64,000 bases of DNA, from the NCBI RefSeq assembly GCF_014842075.1, contig NZ_JACYVA010000007.1, forward strand, positions 1 through 64,000. The letters run 5' to 3'. Numbering within the stretch: position 1 is the first letter of the stretch; every line of letters begins with the position of its first letter. This DNA comes from Sphingomonas sp. CFBP 13720 (GTDB lineage Bacteria > Pseudomonadota > Alphaproteobacteria > Sphingomonadales > Sphingomonadaceae). Under the pieces are notes generated by a model. The model saw nothing but the letters and a program-made list of their open reading frames with translations. It searched no databases and was not told the DNA's origin. Shown one piece after another: positions 50,983 through 62,724 of the stretch. The position numbers were made by a program, and so were the translations under genes.

Positions 50983-53346
50983 TCAAGTGGTGGCGGCCGG
51001 CTTGGCGGAGAACAGGCGGACACCGAAGACGGGGCCGGCGGTGTTGCCCTCGGCGGGGACGATGCGGACCTTGACGCTGTCCTTGCCCTTGGTCAGGCCG
51101 ATCGGGAGCGGATATTCGATATCGAAGAACTTGCCCGGCCGGCCATTGTCCAGCCGCTGTGTCGCGATCCGGACGCCGTCGACCAGGATATCGAACACCC
51201 GGCCGCGTTCGTTGCCCCAATAGGTCGCCTGCAGCAGCAGCGGTCCGGCACGCGTCTTCATCGCAAATTCCATGAACCCGCCCGACCGGACGTCGCGACC
51301 GTTGCGCCCGCGATACGCCAGCGGGTACGACAGCGCGGAGGTAAGGCCGTGGTCGCGCTCCGCCTGCATCTCGCCCAGATGCATGACGTCGACCGAACGC
51401 GCGGCGATGTCGCGTGCCTTCGCCTGATCGGCGAGGAACCCGGCTTCCTCGACCTTCCATTCGGCGTCGGTGAATCGTTTGAAATACACCGCGCTGCGCC
51501 GGTCATATTGGCGATAGAACGGCACGAACGTCAGGTCCGCCGGACGGACGATGCCGTGCGTGGCGTATTGCGCTTCGTCGGCGACGACCGGCGAGAAGGC
51601 GGCGAGCAGGTCGGTGCCGACCAGTGCCGGCTCGGGCTTGTCCCATTCGCCGTCGGCGCGGCCCAGATCGGCGGCCAGCACCAGTGGTCCGCGCAGGATC
51701 GCGATCGTCTTGTCATCGCCCGGCGATGCTTCGATCCGCAGGTCGAGCGGCAGGGTGATCGCCACCGTATCGCCCGCATTCCACCGGCGCGTGACGATCG
51801 CATAGCCGTTCTCGCGCACCGGTTCGACCCGCTTGCCGTTGACGGTCACGTCCGCCTGCTTCGCCCAGCCGGGCACGCGCAACGCGACCGCGAACCGCCC
51901 ACCGCGCGCGAGGCCAGTGAAGGTCAGCCGCGATTCGGGTTCGAACGGGTATCGCGTATCGAGCGTCAGCGCGGCGCCGCGTGCCGCCCACGTCGCCTCC
52001 GCCGGAATGTACAGGTTCACGAACGGCGTATCGTCCCCTTCCCAGAAGATCGATTCGCCGTGCTTGGCGTGGCTTTCCATGCCGGTCCCGACGCAACACC
52101 AGAACCCGTCCTCCCCCGGCACCGAATATTCGCGCTTCGCCCCGGACAGCAGCGGGGTCATATAGGTGAACCCGCCATAGACCGGTTCCTGTTGTGCCAT
52201 GACATGGTTCAGATGCGCGCGTTCGTAATAGTCGAACAGGCTTCCCTGCGGTGCCCAGGAAAACAGCATCCGCGTGAGTTTGAGCATGTTGTAGGTGTTG
52301 CAATGCTCGCACGTCTGTTCGGTGATGTGCGCGGCGATGGTGTCGGGTTCGGAGAAATATTCGCGGTCCGCGTTGCCGCCGATGACATAGCTGTGATGCC
52401 CCGTCACCCGTTCCCAGAAGAAGCGCGGCGCGGTCGCCTGCGCTTCCTTGCCGGTCAGTTCGTGCAGACGGGCGAGGCCGATCAGCTTGGGCACCTGCGT
52501 GTTCGCGTGAAAATTGGCCAGCTTGTCGACACGTTGCGTCAGCGGGTCGAGCACGCGCCGGTCGTAGATGCGTTCGGCCAGCGTCAGCCAGCGCGCGTCG
52601 CGCGTCCGGGCGTGGAGTTCGGCAAAGCTTTCGTTCAGCCCGCCATATTCGCACGCGAGCACGCGCTGCACCTGATCGTCGTCCAGCGCGGCGAACACGC
52701 GCTCGATATACCCGCCCAGCGCCACGGCGATCGACAGCGCGCGTGGATCGCCGATGTGATCGGCGACGTCGAACAGCCCCGTATACAGCTTGTGCCAGTT
52801 GTAGAACGGCACCCAGCATCCGTTCAGGTCGAACCCCTGCGACCGGATGTCGCCAGCCATGATCTCGGCAAATATCTCCTTGCCGTCGACGATCGTGCCG
52901 TCCTTGCGCTTGCGGGTGAAGCCGGCGACATAGCCGTCCCCGCTCCTGCCCTGACATTCCGCGAGTTCGCCAAGGATGTAGCGGGCGCGGGTCACGCATT
53001 CGGCATCGCCGGTCTGGGCATGAGTCAGCGCCAGCGCCGACAGGTAGTGGCCCAGAGTGTGTCCGGCGATCGTGTCGCTTTCCCATCCGCCATACACGGC
53101 GGCTTTCGGTTCCAGTCCGGCGAACCGGCGAAAATTATGCAGCAGCCGGTCGGATTCCAGCGTCATCAGATACGCCCGGTTCACCTCGACCGCGCGGGCG
53201 AAGTCCGACGTGCGCAACCGGACCGACGACAGTGGAAACGGCCGCGCCTTCTCCGGCAGGATGCGGGGCGTGGCGGCGATCGCAGGGTGCAAGACCAGCG
53301 GCAGCATCACCGTGCCCAACAAGAATTCACGGCGTAGCAACTTCAT
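50983..53346 (-). CDS. Secreted GH127-family beta-L-arabinofuranosidase
   Basis: The protein has 787 residues with a Tat-like signal (LLRREFLLG). It is a DUF1680/GH127-type (alpha/alpha)6 enzyme with zinc and nucleophile residues visible: Glu347 and Cys349 in CEHCNTYN and the pair Cys417-Cys418 in FWCCVGTGMESH. In the family a Cys of this pair is the nucleophile. Beta-sandwich domains follow, with DUF4986-like and C-terminal segments. Characterised members remove beta-L-arabinofuranose from hydroxyproline-linked oligosaccharides of extensin or from rhamnogalacturonan II; GH146 is a close relative. Motif II sites lie just upstream. Confidence 0.87.
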   Translation of the reverse strand: MKLLRREFLLGTVMLPLVLHPAIAATPRILPEKARPFPLSSVRLRTSDFARAVEVNRAYLMTLESDRLLHNFRRFAGLEPKAAVYGGWESDTIAGHTLGHYLSALALTHAQTGDAECVTRARYILGELAECQGRSGDGYVAGFTRKRKDGTIVDGKEIFAEIMAGDIRSQGFDLNGCWVPFYNWHKLYTGLFDVADHIGDPRALSIAVALGGYIERVFAALDDDQVQRVLACEYGGLNESFAELHARTRDARWLTLAERIYDRRVLDPLTQRVDKLANFHANTQVPKLIGLARLHELTGKEAQATAPRFFWERVTGHHSYVIGGNADREYFSEPDTIAAHITEQTCEHCNTYNMLKLTRMLFSWAPQGSLFDYYERAHLNHVMAQQEPVYGGFTYMTPLLSGAKREYSVPGEDGFWCCVGTGMESHAKHGESIFWEGDDTPFVNLYIPAEATWAARGAALTLDTRYPFEPESRLTFTGLARGGRFAVALRVPGWAKQADVTVNGKRVEPVRENGYAIVTRRWNAGDTVAITLPLDLRIEASPGDDKTIAILRGPLVLAADLGRADGEWDKPEPALVGTDLLAAFSPVVADEAQYATHGIVRPADLTFVPFYRQYDRRSAVYFKRFTDAEWKVEEAGFLADQAKARDIAARSVDVMHLGEMQAERDHGLTSALSYPLAYRGRNGRDVRSGGFMEFAMKTRAGPLLLQATYWGNERGRVFDILVDGVRIATQRLDNGRPGKFFDIEYPLPIGLTKGKDSVKVRIVPAEGNTAGPVFGVRLFSAKPAATT

Positions 53347-53367
53347 GCCGACTTTCCATTCAGCCTT

Positions 53368-53392
53368 ATCGTATACGATGTTATCGTACGAT
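53368..53392. promoter_or_regulatory. Tandem motif II sites upstream of GH127
   Basis: A perfect ATCGTATACGAT at 53368-53379 is followed by ATCGTACGAT at 53383-53392, the same palindrome lacking its central TA. They lie 22-46 bases upstream of the GH127 start. Confidence 0.75.
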
Positions 53393-53480
53393 CGTTGTCA
53401 ACCAATGGCGTGCCTAGCGCCAATATGGAAAATCGGGCTGGACGGACCAAAGTCGGTTGCCCGACCGTCTACCACTATAT

Positions 53481-53492
53481 ACCGTATACATA
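53481..53492. promoter_or_regulatory. Motif II-like site upstream of the DUF5695 gene
   Basis: ACCGTATACATA keeps the GTATAC centre and resembles the site at 49209. It is 199 bases before the chosen DUF5695 start and faces that gene; the long leader between is unexplained. Confidence 0.5.
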
Positions 53493-53690
53493 GTTCAGAG
53501 GAGCGAGGTGGCGGTTCTGGAATCCGGCGTGCCATCAACCGGCGGGATTTGGATCGCGAGGCGATGGGTTGCGTCATCCGGCCGCGGACATTGGGCATCG
53601 CGGCCCATGTCCCGACCAGTTCCACTGCACGTCCATCCACGCCGGCCGGCCGTCGGCCAGCCCGATCCGTCCATTTCAGCGAGACCGTCC

Positions 53691-56408
53691 ATGATCCGCC
53701 CCGTAACAATTGGCCTGTTCCTGTTGACGACGGGCCTGTCCCCCGCTCCGGCGCAAACCGAACCCGTCGCGAAGGTTTATCCCCCGATCGCGAAAGACCG
53801 TTTCCGCATCGGCGCGATGATCGTTGAACTGCGACGCGATACGCAGACGCTGGCGCGACTGTCGCCGGGTGCGGAGCCGGAATTCGACTTCGTTCCCGGT
53901 AGGCGGGAGGCGGAACGTGCCGGCAACGGCTATGTCCATATCGGCGACCTGCACCTGCGCGTACGTTCCGGCGGCGGTCCGTGGGCCGATTTTTCGTCGT
54001 CGCGCGATCGCAGGCCGATCCGCCCCCTGCCCGCAGCGAAAGGGACGATTGCGGCGGCCGACATCACCGCAACGATGGGCGGGGCGCCGTTACAGGTGAC
54101 GCGGCAGTGGATCGACGATGCCGGCGTGCTGTCGCTGCGCTACACGCTCGCCAATCCGACCGCGCAGCCGATCGAGGTCGGCGCGCTGGGCATGCCGATG
54201 GTGTTCGACAACATCATCACCGACCGGAGCCTTGAGCAGGCGCATGCGAAGGCCAGCTTCGTCGATCCCTATATCGGGCGCGACGCCGGCTATCTTCAGG
54301 TCACGCGGCTGAACGGGCGCGGGCCGGCGTTGCTGGTGACGCCGGAAACGGCGACGCCGCTGGAAGCATATCGCGCCATCGCGCAGGACCGGCGGGCGGC
54401 GAAGGGCGATATCTTCACCGACCGATCGGACCGGAGCCAGACGTCAGAGGGATTCTATGACTGGATGGTCGCCAGCAAGGCGATGGCCGACCGGGAATGG
54501 TCGGGGGCCGAACAATGGAACCAGCCCACCGGCTTCGTACTGGCCCCCGGCGAACGGCGGACGATCGGCGTGCGCTTTGCCACCGCCCCGTCGATCCGCA
54601 CGATCGAACCGACGCTGATCGCGGCAGGGCGTCCGGTGGCGGTCGGTATCCCCGGCTATGTGGTCCCCACCGACCAGCGTGCGTCGCTGTTCCTGCATTC
54701 TTCGCAGCCGGTTCGCGGGGTCGAGGTGGTTCCAACGGGATCGATGACGTTGACACCCGCCGCCCCGACCAAAGGGTGGGCGCGATACGACGTGAAGGCG
54801 AACGGATGGGGCCGATCGCGCGTTTCGATCACCTATGCCGATGGCAGCGTGCAGACGGTGCATTATTACCTGACCAAGCCGATCGATCAGGCGATGGCCG
54901 ATCTCGGCCGGTTCTCCACGACGAAGCAATGGTTCGACGACAAGGCCGATCCGTTCGGCCGGGCGCCCACGATCCTCAGCTACGACCGTGAAGCGGACCG
55001 GTTGCTGACGCAGGAACCGCGCGTCTGGATCGCCGGGATGAGCGACGAAGGCGGCGCCGGTGCGTGGATCGCGGCGATGATGAAGCAGCTCGATCATCCC
55101 GATGCGGGCGAAGTCGCGAAGCTGGAACGGGTCGTCAACGAAACCGTCCTCGGCAAGCTTCAGGTCGCCGAAGGTCCGACACAGGGCGCGGTCAAGAAAA
55201 GCCTGTTCTGGTACGATCCCGCCGCCTTCCCGGGCTATTACGCCAAGCCCGACGATCAGTGGAAAAGCTGGACGTCGTGGAACCGGAAGGGCGCGGACGA
55301 CCTTGGCCGGTCGTACAACTATCCGCATGTCGCGATCGGGCATTGGGTGCTGTACCGTCTGGCGCGCAATCATGCCGGGCTGGTGCGGACGCACGACTGG
55401 CGCTTCTATCTCGACTGGGCGTATCGCACGACGGCCGCGATGATGCGCGACGCCCCGCATTATGCCCAGTTCGGGCAGATGGAAGGCGACGTGTTCGTCG
55501 ACATCCTGAAAGACCTGCAGCGTGAGGGAATGAGCACGGAGGCGGCCGACATGGAGCGGTTGATGAAGGCGCGCGCCGATCATTGGCGCTCGCTCGCCTA
55601 TCCGTTCGGATCGGAAATGGCGTGGGATTCGACCGGCCAGCCCGAAGTATATGCGTGGATGCGCTATTTCGGATACCAGCCGCAGGCCGACGTGACGCGC
55701 GAGGTCATTCTGGGCTATGATCCGACGATCCCCCACTGGGGCTATAACGGCAACGCCCGCCGGTATTGGGACTTTCTGTACGGCGGAAAGACGGCGCGGA
55801 TCGAACGGCAGATCCATCATTATGGATCGACGCTCAACGCCGTACCACTGTTCGACGCGTTCCGTCACGATCCCGCCGACCTTCACCTGCTGCGCGTCGC
55901 CTATGGCGGGATGATGGGCGGCATCACCAACATCGATCGCGACGGGTTCGCGTCGGCCGCATTCCATTCCGAACCGGATATGCTGCGTTGGGACCCCTAT
56001 ACCGGCGATTCTGGCATGGGGCTGTACGGCCATGCGCTGGCGGCGGCGAGCTATCTGGTCGATCATCCGACGTTCGGCTGGATCGGGTTCGGCGGCGACG
56101 TGACCACCGCTGGCGGCAGCGTGCGCATCGTGCCGAAGGACGGGGCGCGCAGCCGGCTGTTCATCGCACCCGCCGGACAGTGGATCACGCTGGACGCCGG
56201 AAAGATCGCCCGCGCCGATTATGTACCCGCAACCGGAGCGATCAAGTTGACGCTCGACCCCGCGACGACCGCGACGCCGGTCGCGCGGGTGCGGGTGGAG
56301 GCGACCGTCGCGCGGGCAACGCCGCTTCGGATATCGGGCGCGGCGGTCGAGCGTGGTGGCTATACGATCGCGCTGAGCGAAGGGCCGACCGTCGTGCGAC
56401 TGACGTGA
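53691..56408 (+). CDS. Secreted DUF5695-family protein, putative carbohydrate-active enzyme
   Basis: From ATG 53691 the protein has 905 residues and begins with a signal peptide (IGLFLLTTGLSPAPAQ). A frame opens further upstream, with GTG 53508 after AGAGGAG, but would bury the signal. The N-terminal 400 residues look like beta-sandwich; about 440-760 is helical with aromatic-rich stretches (DWRFYLDWAYRTTAAMMRDAPHYAQFGQMEGDVF, HWGYNGNARRYWDFLYGG) like an (alpha/alpha)6 barrel. I believe it belongs to DUF5695 and know of no firm activity for it. Its operator and neighbours (GH127, GH43, esterase) suggest a glycosidase or lyase acting on an arabinose-containing wall polymer. Confidence 0.75.
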   Translation: MIRPVTIGLFLLTTGLSPAPAQTEPVAKVYPPIAKDRFRIGAMIVELRRDTQTLARLSPGAEPEFDFVPGRREAERAGNGYVHIGDLHLRVRSGGGPWADFSSSRDRRPIRPLPAAKGTIAAADITATMGGAPLQVTRQWIDDAGVLSLRYTLANPTAQPIEVGALGMPMVFDNIITDRSLEQAHAKASFVDPYIGRDAGYLQVTRLNGRGPALLVTPETATPLEAYRAIAQDRRAAKGDIFTDRSDRSQTSEGFYDWMVASKAMADREWSGAEQWNQPTGFVLAPGERRTIGVRFATAPSIRTIEPTLIAAGRPVAVGIPGYVVPTDQRASLFLHSSQPVRGVEVVPTGSMTLTPAAPTKGWARYDVKANGWGRSRVSITYADGSVQTVHYYLTKPIDQAMADLGRFSTTKQWFDDKADPFGRAPTILSYDREADRLLTQEPRVWIAGMSDEGGAGAWIAAMMKQLDHPDAGEVAKLERVVNETVLGKLQVAEGPTQGAVKKSLFWYDPAAFPGYYAKPDDQWKSWTSWNRKGADDLGRSYNYPHVAIGHWVLYRLARNHAGLVRTHDWRFYLDWAYRTTAAMMRDAPHYAQFGQMEGDVFVDILKDLQREGMSTEAADMERLMKARADHWRSLAYPFGSEMAWDSTGQPEVYAWMRYFGYQPQADVTREVILGYDPTIPHWGYNGNARRYWDFLYGGKTARIERQIHHYGSTLNAVPLFDAFRHDPADLHLLRVAYGGMMGGITNIDRDGFASAAFHSEPDMLRWDPYTGDSGMGLYGHALAAASYLVDHPTFGWIGFGGDVTTAGGSVRIVPKDGARSRLFIAPAGQWITLDAGKIARADYVPATGAIKLTLDPATTATPVARVRVEATVARATPLRISGAAVERGGYTIALSEGPTVVRLT

Positions 56409-56558
56409 TGATCGCGAACCCGTCATCCGAATGATGGAGATGACCGCGATGGGCCGTTCGTGCACAGCGATCCCGAAGCCCGTCCACCGGCCCGCTCGCG
56501 GCGCACGGATGCCGGGCAAGACGTTGTAACGACCTTTCTATCGATCGGGGAAAACGCG

Positions 56559-57587
56559 ATGAAGCGGACATGGCAGTCATGTGCAGGAGTTCTGCTGATG
56601 GGAATGGCAACCGGCGGCGTGGCCCCGGCGCAATCGCCTTCGCCGGCATGGTCGGACGGCGCGCAGACGATGCGGGTCGAAGTGACGACGGGACAGGTCG
56701 ATACGATCGGTGGCGTGATCTATTCCCAGATCAAATCGCAGCGTGCGATCCGCCAGCTTCGGATGACCGTGCTGGTGCCGCGCAACAACGACCTGAAACC
56801 CGCCATCGTCTATTTCCCCGGCGGCGGCTTCATATCGGCCGACCATGAGAAATATTCCGAGATGCGCACGGCGCTCGCGCGCGCCGGTTTCGTCGTCGCG
56901 GCGGCGGAATACCGGGTCGTCCCCGACAAGTTTCCCGCGCTGGTGCAGGACGGGAAAGCGGTGGTGCGGTATCTGCGCGAACATGCCGAGGAATATGGAA
57001 TCGACCCGACGCGCATCGGCGTGATCGGCGATTCGGCCGGCGGCTATGTGTCTCAGATGCTCGGTACGACCAATGGCGAAAAGGCGTTCGACAAGGGCGA
57101 CTATCTCGACAAATCGTCCGACGTACAGGCCGCCGTCACGCTGTATGGCATTTCCGACCTGCGTAACATCGGCGAAGGCTTTCCCGACGCGGTGCAGAAA
57201 GTGCACCAGTCGCCGGCCGTGACCGAAGCGCTGCTGGTGAACGGCCCCGCATTCGGCCGTTTCGTCGGCGCGGCGATCGGCAGCGATCCCGCAAAGGCGC
57301 TGGCGGCAAGCTCGATCGGACATGCCGCGGGCAAGAAGCCCCCCTTCCTCATCATGCATGGCACCGCCGACACGCTGGTATCGCCGATGCAGAGCAAGCA
57401 TCTGTACGAAGCGCTGAAGGCCGGGCGGAACAAGGTCGACTATGTGATGGTCGAGGGCGCGGGCCATGGCGACTTGTACTGGTATCAGGCACCGGTCATC
57501 GAACGGGTCGTGAGCTGGTTCCGACAGACGCTCGGCGAACCGGTGAAGGGTAAGGCGCGGGCACCGGACGCCGGCGCGCGATTATAG
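56559..57587 (+). CDS. Secreted alpha/beta-hydrolase esterase
   Basis: From ATG 56559 (CGGGGAAAA upstream) the protein has 342 residues with a signal peptide (ending ATGGVAPAQ). It is an alpha/beta-hydrolase with oxyanion segment YFPGGGF (85-91), nucleophile Ser159 in GDSAGGY, an Asp in MHGTADTLVSPMQS and the catalytic His in EGAGHGDLYW. This layout is shared by BD-FAE-type bifunctional feruloyl/acetyl-xylan esterases and related carbohydrate esterases. It lies 150 bases after the DUF5695 gene on the same strand and may share its promoter. Removal of acetyl or feruloyl groups from arabinose or xylose is plausible. Confidence 0.82.
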   Translation: MKRTWQSCAGVLLMGMATGGVAPAQSPSPAWSDGAQTMRVEVTTGQVDTIGGVIYSQIKSQRAIRQLRMTVLVPRNNDLKPAIVYFPGGGFISADHEKYSEMRTALARAGFVVAAAEYRVVPDKFPALVQDGKAVVRYLREHAEEYGIDPTRIGVIGDSAGGYVSQMLGTTNGEKAFDKGDYLDKSSDVQAAVTLYGISDLRNIGEGFPDAVQKVHQSPAVTEALLVNGPAFGRFVGAAIGSDPAKALAASSIGHAAGKKPPFLIMHGTADTLVSPMQSKHLYEALKAGRNKVDYVMVEGAGHGDLYWYQAPVIERVVSWFRQTLGEPVKGKARAPDAGARL

Positions 57588-57603
57588 GGTTGCGATACGC
57601 TGC

Positions 57604-57634
57604 GGTCCGGGCGTCGTTCGACGACGACCGGACC
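57604..57634. terminator. Hairpin after the esterase gene
   Basis: GGTCCGG (57604-57610) pairs with CCGGACC (57628-57634), enclosing a CGTCG-TT-CGACG inner hairpin, 17 bases after the esterase stop. It lies between convergent genes. No T-run follows, so strength is uncertain. Confidence 0.5.
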
Positions 57635-57804
57635 GGGCGGTCGTCCGTGGCCATTGGGGTCACAAAGGAGCGGCGAGCGCGCTATCCGTCGGCATCGGCC
57701 GCGGGTCGATTATGCGGATGCGACGTGACTGGTCGCGTGCGGCAGGAAATCGCCTATCCCTGCCGCCCCGGCGTGGCGGACGCTGTGCAGACCCGCCACG
57801 CGGA
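57635..57804. other. Intergenic stretch, nothing recognised
   Basis: No credible gene is visible between the hairpin and the convergent TPR gene. Confidence 0.4.
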
Positions 57805-58320
57805 TCAGGGCGTGGTGGTCGGCGTCGCGCCAGGCGTCGGCGCAGCCTGTTGCGCGGTCGCGGTCACCGGCGGTCCCTTGGCGATCGTGGCAGCCAGTTC
57901 GGTCGCGGCGGGGCAGTTCGTACCGCAAACCACGCGCAACTTTGCCAGCGTGTCGCGTGCACGTGCGACCGCGCCCTTCTGGACCAGCGCCTCGCCCTCG
58001 CCCTTCAACGCCACCGGATCATTGGGTTCGAGCACCAGTGCCTCGCGGTACAGGCGGATCGATTTGCCGGGCAGGTCTTGCCGCGCCGCGACCTGTGCCA
58101 GCGTGACGAACGCCTCGCGGTTGCGGGGGTCGATCACCAGCGCGCTTTCAATCAGACCGGTCGCGCCGTCGAGATCGCCCGACGAAAGCGCTGCCCGCCC
58201 CTGTTGCAGCAACGCGGTCGAGCGCGGGTCGATCTGACTGTCGGGACGCTGTCCGCTAAGCGAGGTCGACGCGCAGACCAGCGTCAGCGCCGCTGCAACC
58301 GAAACCGAGGTGATCCGCAT
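57805..58320 (-). CDS. Exported tetratricopeptide-repeat protein
   Basis: From ATG 58320, with GGAG six bases upstream, the protein has 171 residues. An N-terminal signal peptide (ITSVSVAAALTLVCAS) is followed by TPR-like helices: LLQQGRAALSSGDLDGATGLIESALVIDPRN, AFVTLAQVAARQDLPGKSIRLYREALVLEPND and ALKGEGEALVQKGAVARARDTLAKLRVVCG. A Thr/Pro/Ala-rich tail ends the protein. It probably mediates protein contacts in the periplasm; the partner is unknown. The stop of rsmB lies upstream by 26 bases on the same strand, so they may be cotranscribed. Confidence 0.8.
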   Translation of the reverse strand: MRITSVSVAAALTLVCASTSLSGQRPDSQIDPRSTALLQQGRAALSSGDLDGATGLIESALVIDPRNREAFVTLAQVAARQDLPGKSIRLYREALVLEPNDPVALKGEGEALVQKGAVARARDTLAKLRVVCGTNCPAATELAATIAKGPPVTATAQQAAPTPGATPTTTP

Positions 58321-58346
58321 CCACATCTCCGCCATGCCCGCCATCG

Positions 58347-59528
58347 TCAGCCGGCACCCAGACGGGCGACGAAAAAGCCATCGGTGCCATCGGATGCCGG
58401 AGTAAGGCGCATGCCCGAACCGTGGACTCGCCCGCGCGGCAATGCAAGCGGCAGTGCGCGCCAGCCGGCATGCCGCGACAGAAACGCATCGACCTGTCCC
58501 GCACCCTCGGCATCGAGCAGCGAGCATACGACATAGGTGATCGTCCCGCCGGACGCCGTCAGCCCGACCGCCACGTCGAGCAGCCGCGACTGCGTCGCGA
58601 CCAGCCGTTCGAGCCGGTCGGGCGTCAGCCGCCAGCGCGCTTCGGGATTACGCCGCCATGTGCCGGTGCCCGAACATGGCGCATCGATCATCACCCAGTC
58701 GGCCTGTCCCGCCACGTCGTCGAGCATCGCCGCTTCCTTGCCCGGATCGAGCAGGCGCGTCTCGGCGATCGTCACGCCGGCCCGCGCGGCACGCGGTCCC
58801 AGCCGCGACAATCGGCCGCGATCGGTGTCGGAGGCCAGAATGCGTCCCTCGCCGGCCATCTGCGCCGCGATGGCCAGCGTCTTGCCGCCGCCGCCCGCGC
58901 ACAGGTCGATCGCGAAGCCTCCGGGTTGCGCACCGACGGCCAGAGAAACGATCTGGCTCCCGATGTCCTGCACTTCGGCGCGACCGTCGCGCAGCAGGTC
59001 GCTGCGGTCGACCGGCGTGTCGGCGGGCAGGCGGATGGCGTCGGGCATGTCTTCCGCCGGCTCGCCGCCCAGTTCGGACAGCGCATCCTCGCGCGTCGAC
59101 CGGAGCCGGTTGACGCGCAGGTCGAGCGGCGCCCGGTCGAGCAGTGCGGCGAGTTCACGATCGTCCAGCCCCGAACCGCGCATGGCATCTTCCAGCCACG
59201 CCGGCGCGAGGGTCGCCGCGGCGCGTGTTTCGTCGGCAGCGATCGGTGCCGGACCATAGGTCGATCCGTCGAACGTCTCTGCCAGCGCGGCGTCGCTATC
59301 GGCCAGCGCGACGATCGCGGCGCGACCGTCGGCGGGCCGTTCCCCGAAGCGGCGGACGGCGTCATAGGTCAGCTGACGGATCGCGCGGCGATCCTTCGAT
59401 CCGGCATATCGGCGCTCGGCGAAGAAGCGCTTGGCAACCTGGTCGCCCGCAGCCCCGCCGGTGCGGGCAGCGGCAAGGATCGCATCGACGAGATCGATCG
59501 CCGCCTGGGTACGCGCGGCAGGGTTCAC
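58347..59528 (-). CDS. rsmB: RsmB-type 16S rRNA (cytosine-C5) methyltransferase
   Basis: The protein has 393 residues from GTG 59528. It begins with an NusB-like helical domain (AIDLVDAILAAARTGGAAGDQVAKRFFAERRY). The SAM-binding domain reads VQDIGSQIVSLAVG, then DLCAGGGGKTLAIAAQM, the catalytic motif IDAPCSGTGTWRRNPEARW and YVVCSLLDAEG with the second Cys. This is the NOL1/NOP2/Sun family; RsmB (C967 in E. coli numbering) is the closest bacterial match. The stop of a possible small upstream frame abuts its start. It is on the same strand as guaB. Confidence 0.88.
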   Translation of the reverse strand: MNPAARTQAAIDLVDAILAAARTGGAAGDQVAKRFFAERRYAGSKDRRAIRQLTYDAVRRFGERPADGRAAIVALADSDAALAETFDGSTYGPAPIAADETRAAATLAPAWLEDAMRGSGLDDRELAALLDRAPLDLRVNRLRSTREDALSELGGEPAEDMPDAIRLPADTPVDRSDLLRDGRAEVQDIGSQIVSLAVGAQPGGFAIDLCAGGGGKTLAIAAQMAGEGRILASDTDRGRLSRLGPRAARAGVTIAETRLLDPGKEAAMLDDVAGQADWVMIDAPCSGTGTWRRNPEARWRLTPDRLERLVATQSRLLDVAVGLTASGGTITYVVCSLLDAEGAGQVDAFLSRHAGWRALPLALPRGRVHGSGMRLTPASDGTDGFFVARLGAG

Positions 59529-59785
59529 TTACAGTCCTTTCGGGTCATCCCCGCAAACGCGGTTCGCGACCAGCTTGTACCACCATCGTCGCCCGTCGGG
59601 CGACTGCGTCACGGCATGGCGCTTGAGGCCAGCCGCAGCGCTGCTCGTCGGTCGCGATACCACGATATCGCGCCCTCGACCGGGTACGCTTGAACCGCGC
59701 ACCTTTCGGTGCCGGTCCTGCGAGCTGATCGGGCATCGCCCTAACAGACTGATCTGCATCAATCCATAGTCCACAATACCCGGTG
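59529..59785 (-). other. Gap between guaB and rsmB with a possible small gene and REP-like half
   Basis: A minus-strand frame of up to 81 codons (59529-59774) ends TAA directly before the rsmB GTG; its C-terminal half looks protein-like (PDGRRWWYKLVANRVCGDDPKGL). However, GTCATCCCCGCAAACGCGG at 59544-59562 resembles one arm of a common bacterial REP-type repeat (GTCATCCCCGCGAA...), which gives similar spurious translations. I cannot decide between a small gene and a repeat fragment. Confidence 0.35.
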
Positions 59786-62687
<2,902 letters not shown>

Positions 62688-62724
62688 GCGCCCCACTATC
62701 CGCCGTTTTCGTGACGGGCAAGCG

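Noticed and set aside
51349..53337. Plus-strand open frame opposite GH127
   Set aside because: GH127 on the minus strand has intact active-site motifs and a signal peptide; the antisense frame has none.
53508..53690. Longer DUF5695 start at GTG 53508 after AGAGGAG
   Set aside because: It would place 61 residues before an obvious signal peptide; kept only as a possible small upstream frame.
54444..56519. Minus-strand open frame of about 690 codons opposite the DUF5695 gene
   Set aside because: No family, no start signal, Arg/His-rich; the plus-strand frame has a signal peptide and ordered aromatic motifs.
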